From: Cryptomeria japonica
Lineage: Eukaryota; Streptophyta; Pinopsida; Cupressales; Cupressaceae
Direction of reading: 5' to 3'
DNA length: 20,000 bases
Assembly (NCBI RefSeq): GCF_030272615.1
Contig: NW_026729198.1
Span: 105,001 to 125,000, forward strand
The notes beneath the pieces are model-generated. The model did no database searches. It was not told the DNA's origin and saw only the letters and a list, made by a program, of their open reading frames with translations. Positions 9,047 through 17,441 of the stretch are shown one piece after another. Position numbers and translations under genes: made by a program. Each line of letters begins with the position of its first letter. The first letter of the stretch is position 1.

Positions 9047-9083
9047 CTCCCCTATATAAAGCTATTTGTCCGATTCTCATACG
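9047..9083 (-). promoter_or_regulatory. Pol I-like promoter block 13 (predicted start near 9053)
   Basis: Core at 9059-9049 on the - strand. This copy has one extra A right after the TATATAA on the + strand and a shortened CATACGTGTAG further on. The upstream half is therefore displaced by one base relative to the core. It is the rightmost, most upstream copy. Confidence 0.68.
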
Positions 9084-9115
9084 TGTAGTCTGCAGCAGCG
9101 ATTAGGACATCGACC

Positions 9116-9320
9116 CCAACTTCCGAATTCGTTTGCATTGACCGCACCAAAGGTGCACGCCTTGGTGTGCACCTTGGAGTGCACTTTGGTGCTCACCTCG
9201 GTGCACACTTTGGTGTGCACCTCGGTGTGCACCAAAGGTGCGCACCTTGGAGCGCACCAAAGGTGTACACTTTGGAGCGCACCACATAGGGTCTTTGAGA
9301 GGTTGGCGCAGTGCGCACAC
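9116..9320. repeat. Degenerate GGTG(T/C)GCACC palindromic repeats and promoterless unit remnant
   Basis: About a dozen imperfect copies of a 10-12 bp word of the form GGTGTGCACCTT or GGTGCACACTTT run from 9145 to 9280. At 9289-9320 a piece of the leader of the promoter unit (GGGTCTTTGAGAGGTTGGCG) appears without a promoter block. It marks the broken right edge of the promoter repeats. Confidence 0.8.
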
Positions 9321-9904
9321 CAAGGTGGGTGTTGAGGTGCGTGCCGAGGTGGTGTGGGTGCTAGGGTGCGCTCCATGGTGGGTGCCAGGGTGGGTGCGTG
9401 CTAGGGTGGATTCCAAAGAGGGTCATAGGGTGGGTGCCAAGGTGGGTTGGTGATATAGTGGGTTCAAAGGTGGGTACTAGGGTGGGTTCCAAGGTGGGTC
9501 ACAAGTTGGGTGCCAGGATGCGTGGGTGTTAGGTTGGGTGCCAAGGTGGGCTCCTGCGTGGGTGGGTGCTAGGGTGGGTTTCAAGGTGGACGCGAGGGCG
9601 GGTGCCAAGGTGGGTAACAAGTTGGGTGTTAGGATGGGTGAGTGCTAGAGTGGGTGCCAAGGTGGGTGGGTGCTAAGGTGGATGCCAAGGTGGTTCACAG
9701 GGTGGGTGGGTTCTAGGGTGAGTTCCAAGGTGGGTCACAGGTTTAGTGCTAGGGTGCGTGTCAAGGCGGGTGTCGAGGTGCCTGGGTGCTAGGGTGTGGA
9801 TGCCAATGTGGGTCATAGGGTGGGTACTAGGGTGGGCTGCAATGTGGGTGCCAAGGTGGGTAACATGCTCGGTTGGTTCTAAATTGGGTGTCAGGGTGGG
9901 TGTG

Positions 9905-9928
9905 CACCCACCTTGCCCGAGGTGGGTG
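9905..9928. repeat. 9-bp perfect inverted repeat in the G-rich array
   Basis: CACCCACCT at 9905-9913 and AGGTGGGTG at 9920-9928 flank a 6-nt loop. It is the first of four places where the G-rich array contains a short C-rich inverted segment. Confidence 0.85.
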
Positions 9929-10521
9929 CCAAGGTGCCAGTGTGGGTGGGTGCTAAGGTGGATGCCAAGGTGGGTGAGAAGGTGGGTGATAGGTTGAGTG
10001 GTAGGATGGGTGGGTGCCAAGATGGGTCACAGGGTGGGTGCAAGGGTGGGTAGGTGCTAGGGTTGGTGTCAGGGTGGGTGGGTGCTAGGTTGGGTTCCAA
10101 GGTGGGTGCGAGGGTGAGTGTCAAGGTGGGTCACAGGTTAGGTGCTAGGATGGGTGAGTGCTAGGGTGCAAAGGTGCCAGGGTGGGTGCTAGGATGGGTC
10201 GATGCTAGGGTGAGTGGCAAGGTGGGTCCACAAGTGTCAAGGTGGGTGCCGAGGTGGGTGCCAACTTGGGTTCCAAGGTGGGTGCCAAGTGGGCGACTGC
10301 TATGGTGGATGCCAAGGTGGGTCACGGGGTGGGTGCCAAGTTGCTAGGTTGTGTTCCAAGGTGGGTGCCAACGTGGCTGCTAGGGTGCGTGGGTTAAAGG
10401 GTGTGTCACAACGTGGGTGCCAGGATGGGTGCGCACCCACACTGGCCAAGACGGGTGCAAGGTTGGGTTCCAAGCCCGGTCACAGGCTGGGTGCTAGGAT
10501 GGGTGGGTGCCAAGGTGGGCA

Positions 10522-10545
10522 CCAGGGTGGGTGCACCCACCCTGG
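10522..10545. repeat. Perfect 24-bp palindrome at the duplication breakpoint
   Basis: The half CCAGGGTGGGTG is followed directly by its exact reverse complement, with the centre between 10533 and 10534. Similarity to the second copy starts at 10533, matching 16573, so the centre coincides with the edge of the duplicated segment. Only the right half of the palindrome is present in copy 2. Confidence 0.95.
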
Positions 10546-10992
10546 CCAAGGTGGGTCACGGGGTGGGTCCTAGGGTGGGTAACAGGGTGGGTACTAAGGT
10601 GCGTGCCAAGGTGGGTCATGGGGTGGGTGCCAAGGTGGGCACCAGGGTGGGTGTGCACCAACCCTAGCCAGGGTAGGTCACGGGGTGGTTGTCGGGGTGG
10701 GCGTCAAGGAGCCAAGGTGGGTGGCAAGTAGCCAAGTTGCGTGCCAAGGTGGGTGTCGGGGTGGGTGCCAAGGATCCAAGGTGGGTGCCAAGGAACCAAG
10801 GTGGGTGTCTGGGTGGGTGCCGAGGTGGGAGCCAGGGTGGGTCCCAAGGTGAGTGCAAAGGTGGGTGCCAGGGTCAAGGTGAGTGCCAATGTGGGTTCCA
10901 AGGTGCCAGGGTCAGGGTGAGTGCCAATGTGGGTTCAAAGGTGCTAAGTTGGGTGCGAGGTTGGGTGCGAGGGTGGGTGGGTGCCAAGGTGT

Positions 10993-11400
10993 GCTAGGTG
11001 GAAGCCCGGGTGGGTCGGCATCCCATGGGTGTCGAGTTGGGTGCCTGATGGGTGCTTCTTGTCAAGTTTTAGTCGTCGGGACTCATTTCGAGCCTTAGAG
11101 GTCGTTTCTTGTCCGGTTGCCCTGTCTTCGACCTGGGAACCCAATTTTGGTCCTCGGGTCCCATTTTTTTTTGTCTCGCATCCCACTTTTGGCCTGTGGC
11201 CTTTTCGGGGTCGATTCTCGTTTTGGGCATCAGAGCATGTTTCTTCTCCTAAAACCCAATATTTGTTTATTAAGTCTCGGAACACATTTTTGTTCTCGTG
11301 GACCCATCATGGGTCTTGGAACGCATTTGTGGTCCTTGGGTCCCATTTTGCATCCCGAAACTTGTGTTTTGGTGCTTGATCCCTATTTTGGGTGCCCACC
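10993..11400. repeat. T-rich linker with degenerate GGGTCCCATTTT-type repeats
   Basis: About 400 bp with words such as CTCGGGTCCCATTTT, CTCGCATCCCACTTTTGG and CTTGGGTCCCATTTTGC at rough intervals of 20 bp or multiples. It looks like an old, decayed short tandem repeat. It is copied with very few changes at 17034-17441. Frames of about 130 residues run through it but have no recognisable protein features. Confidence 0.6.
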
Positions 11401-11788
11401 TTGCACCAAGTGCGCACCCGGGGCAAACCGAGCGCCTTGGTGCACCGGGGCAAGATGCGAGCGTGCACCCGAGGCGCCCCGAACATGCACCAAGGTGCAC
11501 TCGGCCCACATGTGAGCGCAGGTCGTTGCGCCCGAGGTGGTGTGTGGGCACCGCGTTGCAGACGGGACACTGCACGCACACGACGCCCCGTCCAGGTGCA
11601 CGCACGTAGGCCGGGCCGGGTGCACACCCGACGCCCTAGCAAGGTGCGCGCACCCGGGCAGGGCTCACACTTGGCGAACGGGGCGCACTTCGCGAGGGAG
11701 GGTGTGCACCTCGACGGGGGTGGGTGGCCGGGGTGGATTCGCACGTGGGTCGCGGTTTGCTAAGTACACACTGCGACAAGCTCATAAC
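11401..11788 (+). other. GC-rich spacer upstream of 5S gene 1
   Basis: This stretch is rich in GTGCGCAC, GCACCCG and CGAGGCGCC words and holds no gene that I can see. The last 30 bases before the 5S gene become less GC-rich. TAAGTA begins at -28 (11761) and a C is at -1 (11788), matching the positions of the TATA-like element and the -1 C known upstream of plant 5S genes; a clear GC at -12 is not present. Confidence 0.65.
11761..11788 (+). promoter_or_regulatory. 5S gene 1 upstream element (TAAGTA at -28, C at -1)
   Basis: Position -28 carries TAAGTA rather than the TATATA known from Arabidopsis; -1 is C as expected. The same bases precede gene 2 at 17802-17829. Confidence 0.55.
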
Positions 11789-11907
11789 GGGTGCGATCAT
11801 ACCAGCGTTAGTGCACCGGATCCCATCAGAACTCCGCAGTTAAGCGCGCTTGGGCCGGAGTAGTACTAGGATGGGTGACCTCCCGGGAAGTCCCGGTGTT
11901 GCACCCT
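11789..11907 (+). rRNA. 5S rRNA: 5S ribosomal RNA gene, copy 1
   Basis: The 119-nt gene encodes the 5S RNA of the large ribosomal subunit, made by Pol III. It begins GGGTGCGATCATACCAGCG and ends GTGTTGCACCC, so the terminal helix GGGTGC/GCACCC pairs. Internal control boxes are in place: A box from AGTTAAGC at 11838 (gene position 50), intermediate element CCGGAG at 11855-11860, and C box around GGATGGGTGACC at 11869. Compared with the familiar angiosperm sequence, CGAG/CTCG in the lower stem of the loop E arm is replaced by CCGG/CCGG, a paired change that keeps the helix. This copy has the expected length and looks functional. It lies on the strand opposite to the predicted Pol I promoters. 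Confidence 0.97.
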
Positions 11908-11914
11908 TTCTTAG

Positions 11915-11919
11915 TTTTT
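11915..11919 (+). terminator. Pol III T-run terminator of 5S gene 1
   Basis: The gene is followed by TTTCTTAG and then TTTTT. The first T cluster is broken by a C, so the five-T run at 11915-11919 is the likely stop. Gene 2 instead has six T directly after the gene. Confidence 0.7.
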
Positions 11920-12340
11920 CGCCGGGCGTCGCAATGCTATTTGAATAAACCTTTTGCCCGTTTGCGTTCTCGTCGGGGCCGGGCCGGGCCGGGGTGCGCT
12001 GCCCGCACTACCGCGCGCGCGGGGGCGACACCGAGCGCGCACCCGAGGCGCCCCGAGCACACAGGCCACGGTGCAACCCGGGCGTTGTGCGCGCACCCCG
12101 GTGCGCCCGAGGTGCTGCGCGCGCACCCAGGTGAAATCGGTGTGCACCTCGGCCAGTGCGCGCTCGGTCGAGTCGCGCACGTTGGCCAAGGTGCACGGTG
12201 ATGTTTCTTACTCTAAGGTTCCGCACCAGACGCCCGGGACAGGTGAGCGAAGCTGGGCGGGGGCCGGAGTGCGCGGCCGGGGCAGGTGCACGCAGCTGGA
12301 GAGAGCTTTGGAGCACACCAGAGGTGCGCACCTTGGAGCA
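11920..12340 (+). other. GC-rich spacer downstream of 5S gene 1
   Basis: After a short mixed stretch (ATGCTATTTGAATAAACC near 11935-11955) the sequence turns very CG-rich, with GCGCGC and GGGCCGGGCC runs. I see no gene. The copy after 5S gene 2 differs mainly in the length of G runs. Confidence 0.6.
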
Positions 12341-12355
12341 CACTTCGGAGCGCAC

Positions 12356-12475
12356 CAATGATGCGCTCCATTCAAAAGTTTCCTGAAAAGGCAAAAAAAG
12401 TTGAGATTATAGAATTTCCCACTTGAGAGATTGTAAAAAAAAAAAATTTAAAATGAAGGAAACGCGGGTGCCAAG
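12356..12475. repeat. AT-rich module 1 (diverged form)
   Basis: An AT-rich island in GC-rich surroundings: GATGCGCTCCATTC, then CCTGAAAAGGC, A-runs, and GGAAACGCGGGTGCC at its end. It is the most diverged member of the family, and it recurs in copy 2 at about 18404-18520. Confidence 0.8.
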
Positions 12476-13097
12476 GTGTGCGCGCCCGGGTGCGCAGCCC
12501 AGCCAAGGTGTGCGCACCAAGGCGCCCACCCTGGCGAAGGTGCACGCAAGGTGCGCACCCGAGGCAAACCGGACAATTAACCCAACTTTCGACTTCGCGC
12601 GCACCTGCGCACCTTGGAGCGCACTTCGGAGCGCTCCTTGTTGCGCACCAATCTTGGGCACCTCGGAGTGCACCATGGCGCCCACCAAGGTGCGCACCCG
12701 GGGCAAACCGAGCTCCGACTTCGTGCGCACCTTGGAGCGCACGAAAGGTGCGCACCATGGCGCCCACCAAGGTGCGCAGCCCAGCCAAGGCGTGCGCATC
12801 AAGGTGCGCACCCTGGCGAAGGTGCGCACCCGGGGCAAACCGAGCTCCGACTTCGTGCGCACCTTGGAGCGCACAAAGGGTGCGCAACCCAGCCAAGGTG
12901 GTGCGCACCCCGGGCAAACCGAGCTCCGAATCGTGCGCACCTTGGAGCACACTTCGGAGCCCTCCTTGGTGCGCACCGATGTTGCGCACCTCGGAGCGCA
13001 CCCGGGGAAAACAATGCAATTAACCCGACTTTCGACTTCGTGGGCACCTCGGAGCGCTCTCGGGTTCGCACCTCGGAGCACACCGAGGTGCGCACCT

Positions 13098-13150
13098 TTG
13101 ATGCGCTGCCTTCACCAATTTCCAGAAAAGGCAAGAAAACATTGAGAAGG
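13098..13150. repeat. AT-rich module 2 (short form)
   Basis: This holds TTTGATGCGCTGCCTTCACC, the AATTTCCAGAAAAGGCAAG part and a short A-run, but lacks the TTTTAAAATTTCCG half. It recurs at 19143-19196. Confidence 0.8.
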
Positions 13151-14810
13151 TGTGCGCACCGAGGTGCCCACCCTGGCGAAGGTGCACGCGAGGTGCGCAC
13201 CCGGGGCAAACCGGGCTCCGACTTCGTGCACGCCATGCTGCGCACCTTGGAGGGCCATGGTGCGCACCTTGGAGCACACTTCGGAGCGCTCAATGGTGCC
13301 CAACCCAGCCAAGGTGCCCACCGCGGCGAAGGTGCACGCGAGGTGCGCACCCGGGGCAAACCGGGCTCCGACTTCGTGCACGCCGCACCTTGGAGCACAC
13401 TTCGGAGCGCTCCTTGGTGCGCACCAGGGCGCGCAACCCAGCCGAGGTGCCCACCCCGGCGAAGGTGCACGCGGGGTGCGCACCCGAGGCAAACCGGGCT
13501 CCGACTTCGTGCACGCCATGGTGCCCACCGCGGCGAAGGTGCACGCGAGGTGCGCACCCGGGGCAAACCGGGCTCCGACTTCGTGCACGCCGCACCTTGG
13601 AGCACACTTCGGAGCGCTCCTTGGTGCGCACCAGGGCGCGCAACCCAGCCGAGGTGCCCACCCCGGCGAAGGTGCACGCGAGGTGCGCACCCGGGGCAAA
13701 CCGGGCTCCGACTTCGTGCACGCCATGGTGCCCACCGCGGCGAAGGTGCACGCGAGGTGCGCACCCGGGGCAAACCGGGCTCCGACTTCGTGCACGCCGC
13801 ACCTTGGAGCACACTTCGGAGCGCTCCTTGGTGCGCACCATGGTGCCCACCAGGGGCGCGCAACCCCGCCGAAGGTGCACGCGAGGTGCGCACCCGGGGC
13901 AAACCGGGCTCCGACTTCGTGCACGCCGCACCTTGGAGCACACTTCGGAGCGCTCCTTGGTGCGCACCAGGGCGCGCAACCCCGCCGAAGGTGCACGCGA
14001 GGTGCGCACCCGGGGCAAACCGGGCTCCGACTTCGTGCACGCCATGGTGCGCACCAGGGTGCCCACCGCGGCGAAGGTGCGCACCCGGGGCAAACCGGGC
14101 TCCGACTTCGTGCACGCCGCACCTTGGAGCACACTTCGGAGCGCTCCTTGGTGCGCACCAGGGCGCGCAACCCAGCCGAGGTGCCCACCCCGGCGAAGGT
14201 GCACGCGAGGTGCGCACCCGGGGCAAACCGGGCTCCGACTTCGTGCACGCCATGGTGCCCACCGCGGCGAAGGTGCGCACCCGGGGCAAACCGGGCTAGG
14301 ACTTCGTGCACGCCGCACCTTGGAGCACACTTCGGAGCGCTCCTTGGTGCGCACCATGGTGCCCACCAGGCCGCGCAACCCAGCCAAGGTGTGCGCACCA
14401 AGGTGCACGCGAGGTGCGCACCCGGGGCAAACCGGGGTCCGGCTTCGTGCACGCCGCACCTTGGAGCACACATCGGGGCGCTCCCGGGTTCGCACCGGCG
14501 TTGCGCACCGTGGTGGGCACCTCGGAGCGCACCGTGGTGGGCACCTCGGAGCACACCAAGGTGGGCAGCGAGGTGCGCACCTTTGATGCGATGCCTTCAC
14601 TAATTTCCATAAAAGGCAAAAGAAAACGAGATTTTAAAATTTCCGTTTTGAAAGATAGTGAGAAAAAGGGAATGCTGGTGCCATCTTGAGCCCGCCCTGG
14701 TGCGCAGCCCAGCCAAGGTGTGCGCACCAAGGTGCCCACCCTGGCGAAGGTGCGCGCCCGGGCAATTAACCCAACTTCCAACTTCGCGCGCGCCAGGGTG
14801 GGAGCGCACC

Positions 14811-14908
14811 CAACAACCGGGCCTGAAGAGCCAATGCGAGAAACCCCACCAAACGCTCTGACAAAAAAAGAGGGGGCGCTCCAGTAACCCCGCTTCGGAG
14901 CGCACCCT
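14811..14908. repeat. AACCCCACCAAACGCTC module, copy 1
   Basis: A segment with CCAATGCGAGAAACCCCACC, an ACAAAAAAAGAGG run and AACCCCGCTTCGGAGCGCA. It occurs only three times in the window (also at about 15286-15372 and 19912-19978) and is not part of the older GC-rich block. Confidence 0.8.
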
Positions 14909-15134
14909 GGGCAAACCCAGCCAGGGTGCCCACCCCGGCCAAGGTGCAGGCGAGGTGCGCACCCGGGGCAAACCGGGCTCCGACAACGTGCACGCCGCAC
15001 CTTGGAGCACACTTCGTAGCGCTCCCCGGGTGCGCACCTCAGAGCACACCAAGGTGGGCAGCGAGGTGCGCACCTTTGATGCGCTGCCTTCACTAATTTC
15101 CAGAAAAGGCAAAAAAAAGAGGAGATTTTAAAAT

Positions 15135-15166
15135 TTCCGTTTTGAAAGATAGTGAAAAAAACGGAA
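15135..15166. repeat. Hairpin in AT-rich module (TTCCGTTTT / AAAACGGAA)
   Basis: Arms 15135-15143 and 15158-15166 are perfect 9-bp reverse complements with a 14-nt loop. The same hairpin is at 15604-15635 and in the module near 16490-16510. It has one mismatch near 15960 and is broken in the unit near 14640. Confidence 0.85.
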
Positions 15167-15285
15167 CGCGGGTGCCATCTTGAGCCCGCCCGGGTGCACA
15201 GCCCAGGTAAGGTGCCCACCCTGGCAAAGGTGCGCACCCGGGCAATTAACCCTACTTCCGACTTCGTGCGCGCCAGGGTGGCAAC

Positions 15286-15372
15286 CGGGCCTGGGAAGAG
15301 CCAATGCGAGAAACCCCACCAAACGCTCCGACAAAAAAAGAGGCGGCGCTCCAATAACCCCGCTTCGGAGCG
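15286..15372. repeat. AACCCCACCAAACGCTC module, copy 2
   Basis: Same segment as 14811-14908 with several base changes (GGCGGCGCTCC for GGGGGCGCTCC), in the next higher-order unit. Confidence 0.8.
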
Positions 15373-16572
15373 CAGCCGGGGCAAACCCAGCCAAGGTGCC
15401 CACCCCGACGAAGGTGCACGCGAGGTGCGCACCCGGGGCAAACCGGGCTCCGACAACGTGCACGCAGCACCTTGGAGCACACTTCGAAGCACTCCCGGGT
15501 GCCCACCGGCGTTGCGCACCGTGGTGGGCAGCGAGGTGCGCACCTTTGATGCGCTGCCTTCACTAATTTCCAGAAAAGGCAAAAAAAAATGAGATTTTAA
15601 AATTTCCGTTTTGAAAGATAGTGAAAAAAACGGAACGCGGGTGCCATCTTGAGCCCGCCCTGGTGCGCAGCCCAGGCAAGGCATGCGCACCAAGGTGCCC
15701 ACCCGCGGTGCACGCCCGGGGCAAACCGGGCTCCGACTTCGTGCAGGCCGCACCTTGGAGCACACTTCGGAGCGCTCCTTGGTGCGCACCATGGTGCCCA
15801 CCAGGGCGCACCCGGGGCAAACCGGGCTCCGACTTCGTGCACGCCGCACCTTGGAGCACACATCGGAGCGCTCCCAGGTTCGCACCAGCGTTGCGCACCT
15901 TTGATGCGCTGCCTTCACTAATTTCCAGAAAAGGCAAAAAAAAACGATATTTTAAAATTTCCGTTCTGAAAGATAGTGAAAAAAACGGAACGCGGGTGCC
16001 ATCTTGAGCCCTTCCTGGTGCGCAGCCCAGGCAAGTTGTGCGCACCAAGGTGCCCACCCTGGCGGAGGTGCGCGCCCGGGGCAAACCGGGCTCCGACTTC
16101 GTGCACTGCATGGTGCCCACCAAGGCGCGCAACCCAGCCAAGGTGCCCACCGCAGCGAAGGTGCACGCGAGGTGCGCACCCGAGGTGCACACCCGGGGCA
16201 AACCGAGCTCCGACTTCGTGCACGCCGCACCTTGGAGCACACTTCAGAGCGCTCCTTGGTGCGCACCAGGGCGCGCAACCCAGCCAAGGTGCTCACCCCG
16301 GCGAAGGTGCACGCGAGGTGCGCACCCGGGGCAAGCCGGGCTCGGACTTCGTGCACGCCGCACCTTGGAGCACACATCGGAGCGCTCCCGGGTTCGCACC
16401 AGCATTGCGCACCTTTGATGCGCTGCCTTCACTAATTTCCAGAAAAGGCAAAAAAAAAAAAAAAAACGAGATTTTAAAATTTCCGTTTTGAAAGATAGTG
16501 AAAAAAACGGAACGCGGGGTGCCATCTTGAGCCCGCCCTGGTGTGCAGCCCAGGCAAGTTGTGCGCACCAAG

Positions 16573-17033
16573 GCACCCACCCTGGCCAAGGTGGGTCACG
16601 GGGTGGGTCCTAGGGTGGGTAACGGGGTGGGTACTAAGGTGCGTGCCAAGGTGGGTCATGGGGTGGGTGCCAAGGTGGGCACCAGGGTGGGTGTGCACCA
16701 ACCCTAGCCAGGGTAGGTCACGGGGTGGTTGTCGGGGGTGGGCGTCAAGGAGCCAAGGTGGGTGGCAAGTAGCCAAGTTGCGTGCCAAGGTGGGTGTCGG
16801 GGTGGGTGCCAAGGATCCAAGGTGGGTGCCAAGGAACCAAGGTGGGTGTCTGGGTGGGTGCCGAGGTGGGAGCCAGGGTGGGTCCCAAGGTGAGTGCAAA
16901 GGTGGGTGCCAGGGTCAAGGTGAGTGCCAATGTGGGTTCCAAGGTGCCAGGGTCAGGGTGAGTGCCAATGTGGGTTCAAAGGTGCTAAGTTGGGTGCGAG
17001 GTTGGGTGCGAGGGTGGGTGGGTGCCAAGGTGT
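16573..17033 (+). repeat. G-rich array, second copy (truncated at its left)
   Basis: About 460 bp matching 10533-10992; the first 1.2 kb of the G-rich array at 9320 are not repeated here. Confidence 0.93.
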
Positions 17034-17441
17034 GCTAGGTGGAAGCCCGGGTGGGTCGGCATCCCATGGGTGTCGAGTTGGGTGCCTGATGGGTGCTTCT
17101 TGTCAAGTTTTAGTCGTCGGGACTCATTTCGAGCCTTAGAGGTCGTTTCTTGTCCGGTTGCCCTGTCTTCGACCTGGGAACCCAATTTTGGTCCTCGGGT
17201 CCCATTTTTTTTTGTCTCGCATCCCACTTTTGGCCTGTGGCCTTTTCGGGGTCGATTCTCGTTTTGGGCATCAGAGCATGTTTCTTCTCCTAAAACCCAA
17301 TATTTGTTTATTAAGTCTCGGAACACATTTTTGTTCTCGTGGACCCATCATGGGTCTTGGAACGCATTTGTGGTCCTTGGGTCCCATTTTGCATCCCGAA
17401 ACTTGTGTTTTGGTGCTTGATCCCTATTTTGGGTGCCCACC
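17034..17441. repeat. T-rich linker, second copy
   Basis: Nearly base-for-base copy of 10993-11400, much more conserved between copies than its own degenerate internal repeats are to each other. The duplication is therefore recent relative to the decay of the repeat. Confidence 0.85.

Larger units (their letters stand above)
8139..9115 (-). repeat. Type C 157-bp promoter repeats (six units)
   Basis: Units start with (G/A)GGTCTTTGA(G/A)G at 8139, 8296, 8453, 8610, 8830 and 8987. Spacing is 157 bp except 8610 to 8830 (220 bp), where about 63 bp near 8750-8812 carry a GACCGCACCAAAGGTGCACG segment also found at 9139. A 157-bp unit corresponds to the promoter half of the 311-bp unit without the second half. 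Confidence 0.95.
9320..10992 (+). repeat. G-rich GGGTGGGTGCCAAGGT-type array, quadruplex-prone
   Basis: About 1.7 kb of degenerate repeats of words such as GGTGGGTGC, CTAGGGTGGGT and CCAAGGTGGGT, with nearly all G runs on the + strand. Canonical four-run quadruplex motifs occur; for example 9560-9578 has GGG runs separated by 1, 5 and 1 bases. The run is interrupted by C-rich inverted segments at about 9905, 10435, 10534 and 10657, which create palindromes. No gene is visible; valine/glycine/tryptophan-rich open frames are low-complexity products of the repeat. Confidence 0.92.
12341..14582. repeat. GC-rich modular repeat block, copy 1
   Basis: The block is built from recurring words: GCACCCGGGGCAAACCG, CTCCGACTTCGTGCACGCC, GCACCTTGGAGCACACTTCG and CCAGCCGAGGTGCCCACC. 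From 13385 the word GCACCTTGGAGCACAC recurs at 13592, 13799, 13928, 14119 and 14315, with spacings 207, 207, 129, 191 and 196, so modules are combined in different numbers. Very long stop-free frames (over 400 residues) exist on both strands in several frames at once. That follows from GC-rich repeats and not from coding constraint. Confidence 0.92.
10533..16572 (+). repeat. 6040-bp tandem unit containing a 5S gene, copy 1
   Basis: The segment starting at 10533 recurs from 16573, with the offset drifting from 6040 at the left edge to 6041 at the 5S gene and about 6050 near 13861. The copies are almost identical apart from scattered substitutions and many one-base indels, often in G or C runs. 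The unit contains part of the G-rich array, a T-rich linker, the 5S gene and the GC-rich blocks. It could be a true tandem 5S unit or a local duplication inside one spacer. Confidence 0.93.
14583..16572. repeat. Higher-order repeats of 353-517 bp headed by AT-rich modules
   Basis: Units begin at about 14584, 15077, 15548, 15901 and 16418, giving lengths 493, 471, 353 and 517 bp; the last is cut at 16572 where the duplicated G-rich array starts. Each begins with the module TTTGATGCG(C/A)TGCCTTCACT, an A-run of variable length, ATTTTAAAATTTCCGTT and a CGCGGGTGCCATCTTGAGCC end (first unit slightly diverged), followed by GC-rich words of the preceding block. The A-run differs in every unit and is longest near 16450. 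Confidence 0.92.

Noticed and set aside
4921-9085. + strand Pol II TATA boxes (CTATATAAG)
   Set aside because: Possible by motif alone, but no gene follows any copy, and the - strand reading matches the Pol I start including the G run that is kept in all copies.
12614-14603. Very long open frames (over 400-560 residues) on both strands in the GC-rich block
   Set aside because: Several frames on both strands are open at once, the products are low-complexity repeats of the DNA words, and one-base indels between the two tandem copies shift the frames. This is a shortage of stop codons in GC-rich repeats.
14296-15918. 540-residue open frame on the - strand
   Set aside because: It runs straight through AT-rich modules and higher-order repeat boundaries, has no recognisable domain, and overlaps other open frames in the same repeats.
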